Below are positions 14,685 to 14,692 of a stretch of DNA of 14,692 nucleotides, piece after piece (position 1 is the stretch's first letter; the number at the start of each line of letters is the position of its first letter). Below the pieces are notes generated by a model that searched no databases, was not told where the DNA came from, and worked only from the letters and a program-made list of their open reading frames with translations. The stretch is from Planctomycetes bacterium RBG_13_46_10. Lineage in GTDB: Bacteria > Planctomycetota > Phycisphaerae > Sedimentisphaerales > Anaerobacaceae. The stretch covers positions 8,837 to 23,528 of the forward strand of contig MHYD01000025.1 in the NCBI GenBank assembly GCA_001824645.1, given 5' to 3'. The position numbers and the translations under genes are program-made.

Positions 14685-14692
14685 ATGCGGGG
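14685..14692 (+). CDS. Start of a gene cut by the window edge (possible transposase)
   Basis: The near-perfect Shine-Dalgarno AGGAGGTG (14673-14680) is followed by ATG at 14685, so a gene almost certainly starts here; only Met-Arg and two further bases are visible. A transposase is suggested by the abrupt end of the preceding Shedu domain and by the hairpin leader, and several IS transposases with a DUF772 domain begin MRG (from memory). Too little is seen to be sure; hsdS is the main alternative from operon logic. Confidence 0.4.

Noticed and set aside
1..14692. tRNA, rRNA or CRISPR arrays
   Set aside because: No cloverleaf-like sequence with a TTCGA arm, no rRNA strings and no regularly spaced repeats with unique spacers were seen; the GTCGAAGGG copies number only two.

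Overview
The window looks like bacterial chromosome of moderate, slightly A+T-leaning composition. Several features fit the Planctomycetota, perhaps a Phycisphaerae-type lineage: a lepA-led operon of small enzymes, a long protein with an embedded HPr-like domain, a small Hc1-type histone H1-like gene, and abundant interspersed palindromic repeats. This placement is an inference from gene content and could be wrong at phylum level.

Layout. Positions 1-4416 are a plus-strand run: the C-terminal end of lepA (EF4), an Fe-S protein related to epoxyqueuosine reductase, a PhzF-family isomerase, a TIGR04076-type small protein, a GNAT acetyltransferase, a diaminopimelate-epimerase-like protein and a MarC-family membrane protein. 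The first three genes are tightly coupled (1-nt overlap, then 0-nt spacing). Positions 4604-7228 hold a divergent pair: a glutamate-synthase-like FMN oxidoreductase on the minus strand and a LysR-type regulator on the plus strand. The 141-bp divergent spacer contains a clear LysR-type operator and a candidate minus-strand promoter. A long imperfect palindrome (about 7251-7380) follows.

Next come a HAD hydrolase, a LolA-like lipoprotein, a 513-aa protein with an HPr-like domain and a conserved His, and a flavodoxin-like protein. A short 57-codon gene for a histone H1/Hc1-like protein follows, with the best SD and promoter in the window. After it lies a repeat-rich gap (about 11400-11700), then a FabZ-like hotdog dehydratase.

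Positions 12341-14692 are a defence locus: a type I restriction-modification methyltransferase (hsdM), followed 17 nt later by a DUF4263 (Shedu-type nuclease) gene. The Shedu reading frame ends just after the D...ExK catalytic core. It is followed by a hairpin, a near-perfect Shine-Dalgarno and the start of another gene, which suggests that the Shedu gene was cut by an inserted element. hsdS and hsdR are not in the window and may lie downstream.

Points most worth a second look: Shedu inside an hsd operon and its apparent truncation; the HPr-like domain carried by a large uncharacterised protein; a DapF homologue in which both catalytic cysteines are serine; and the tiny histone H1-like gene.
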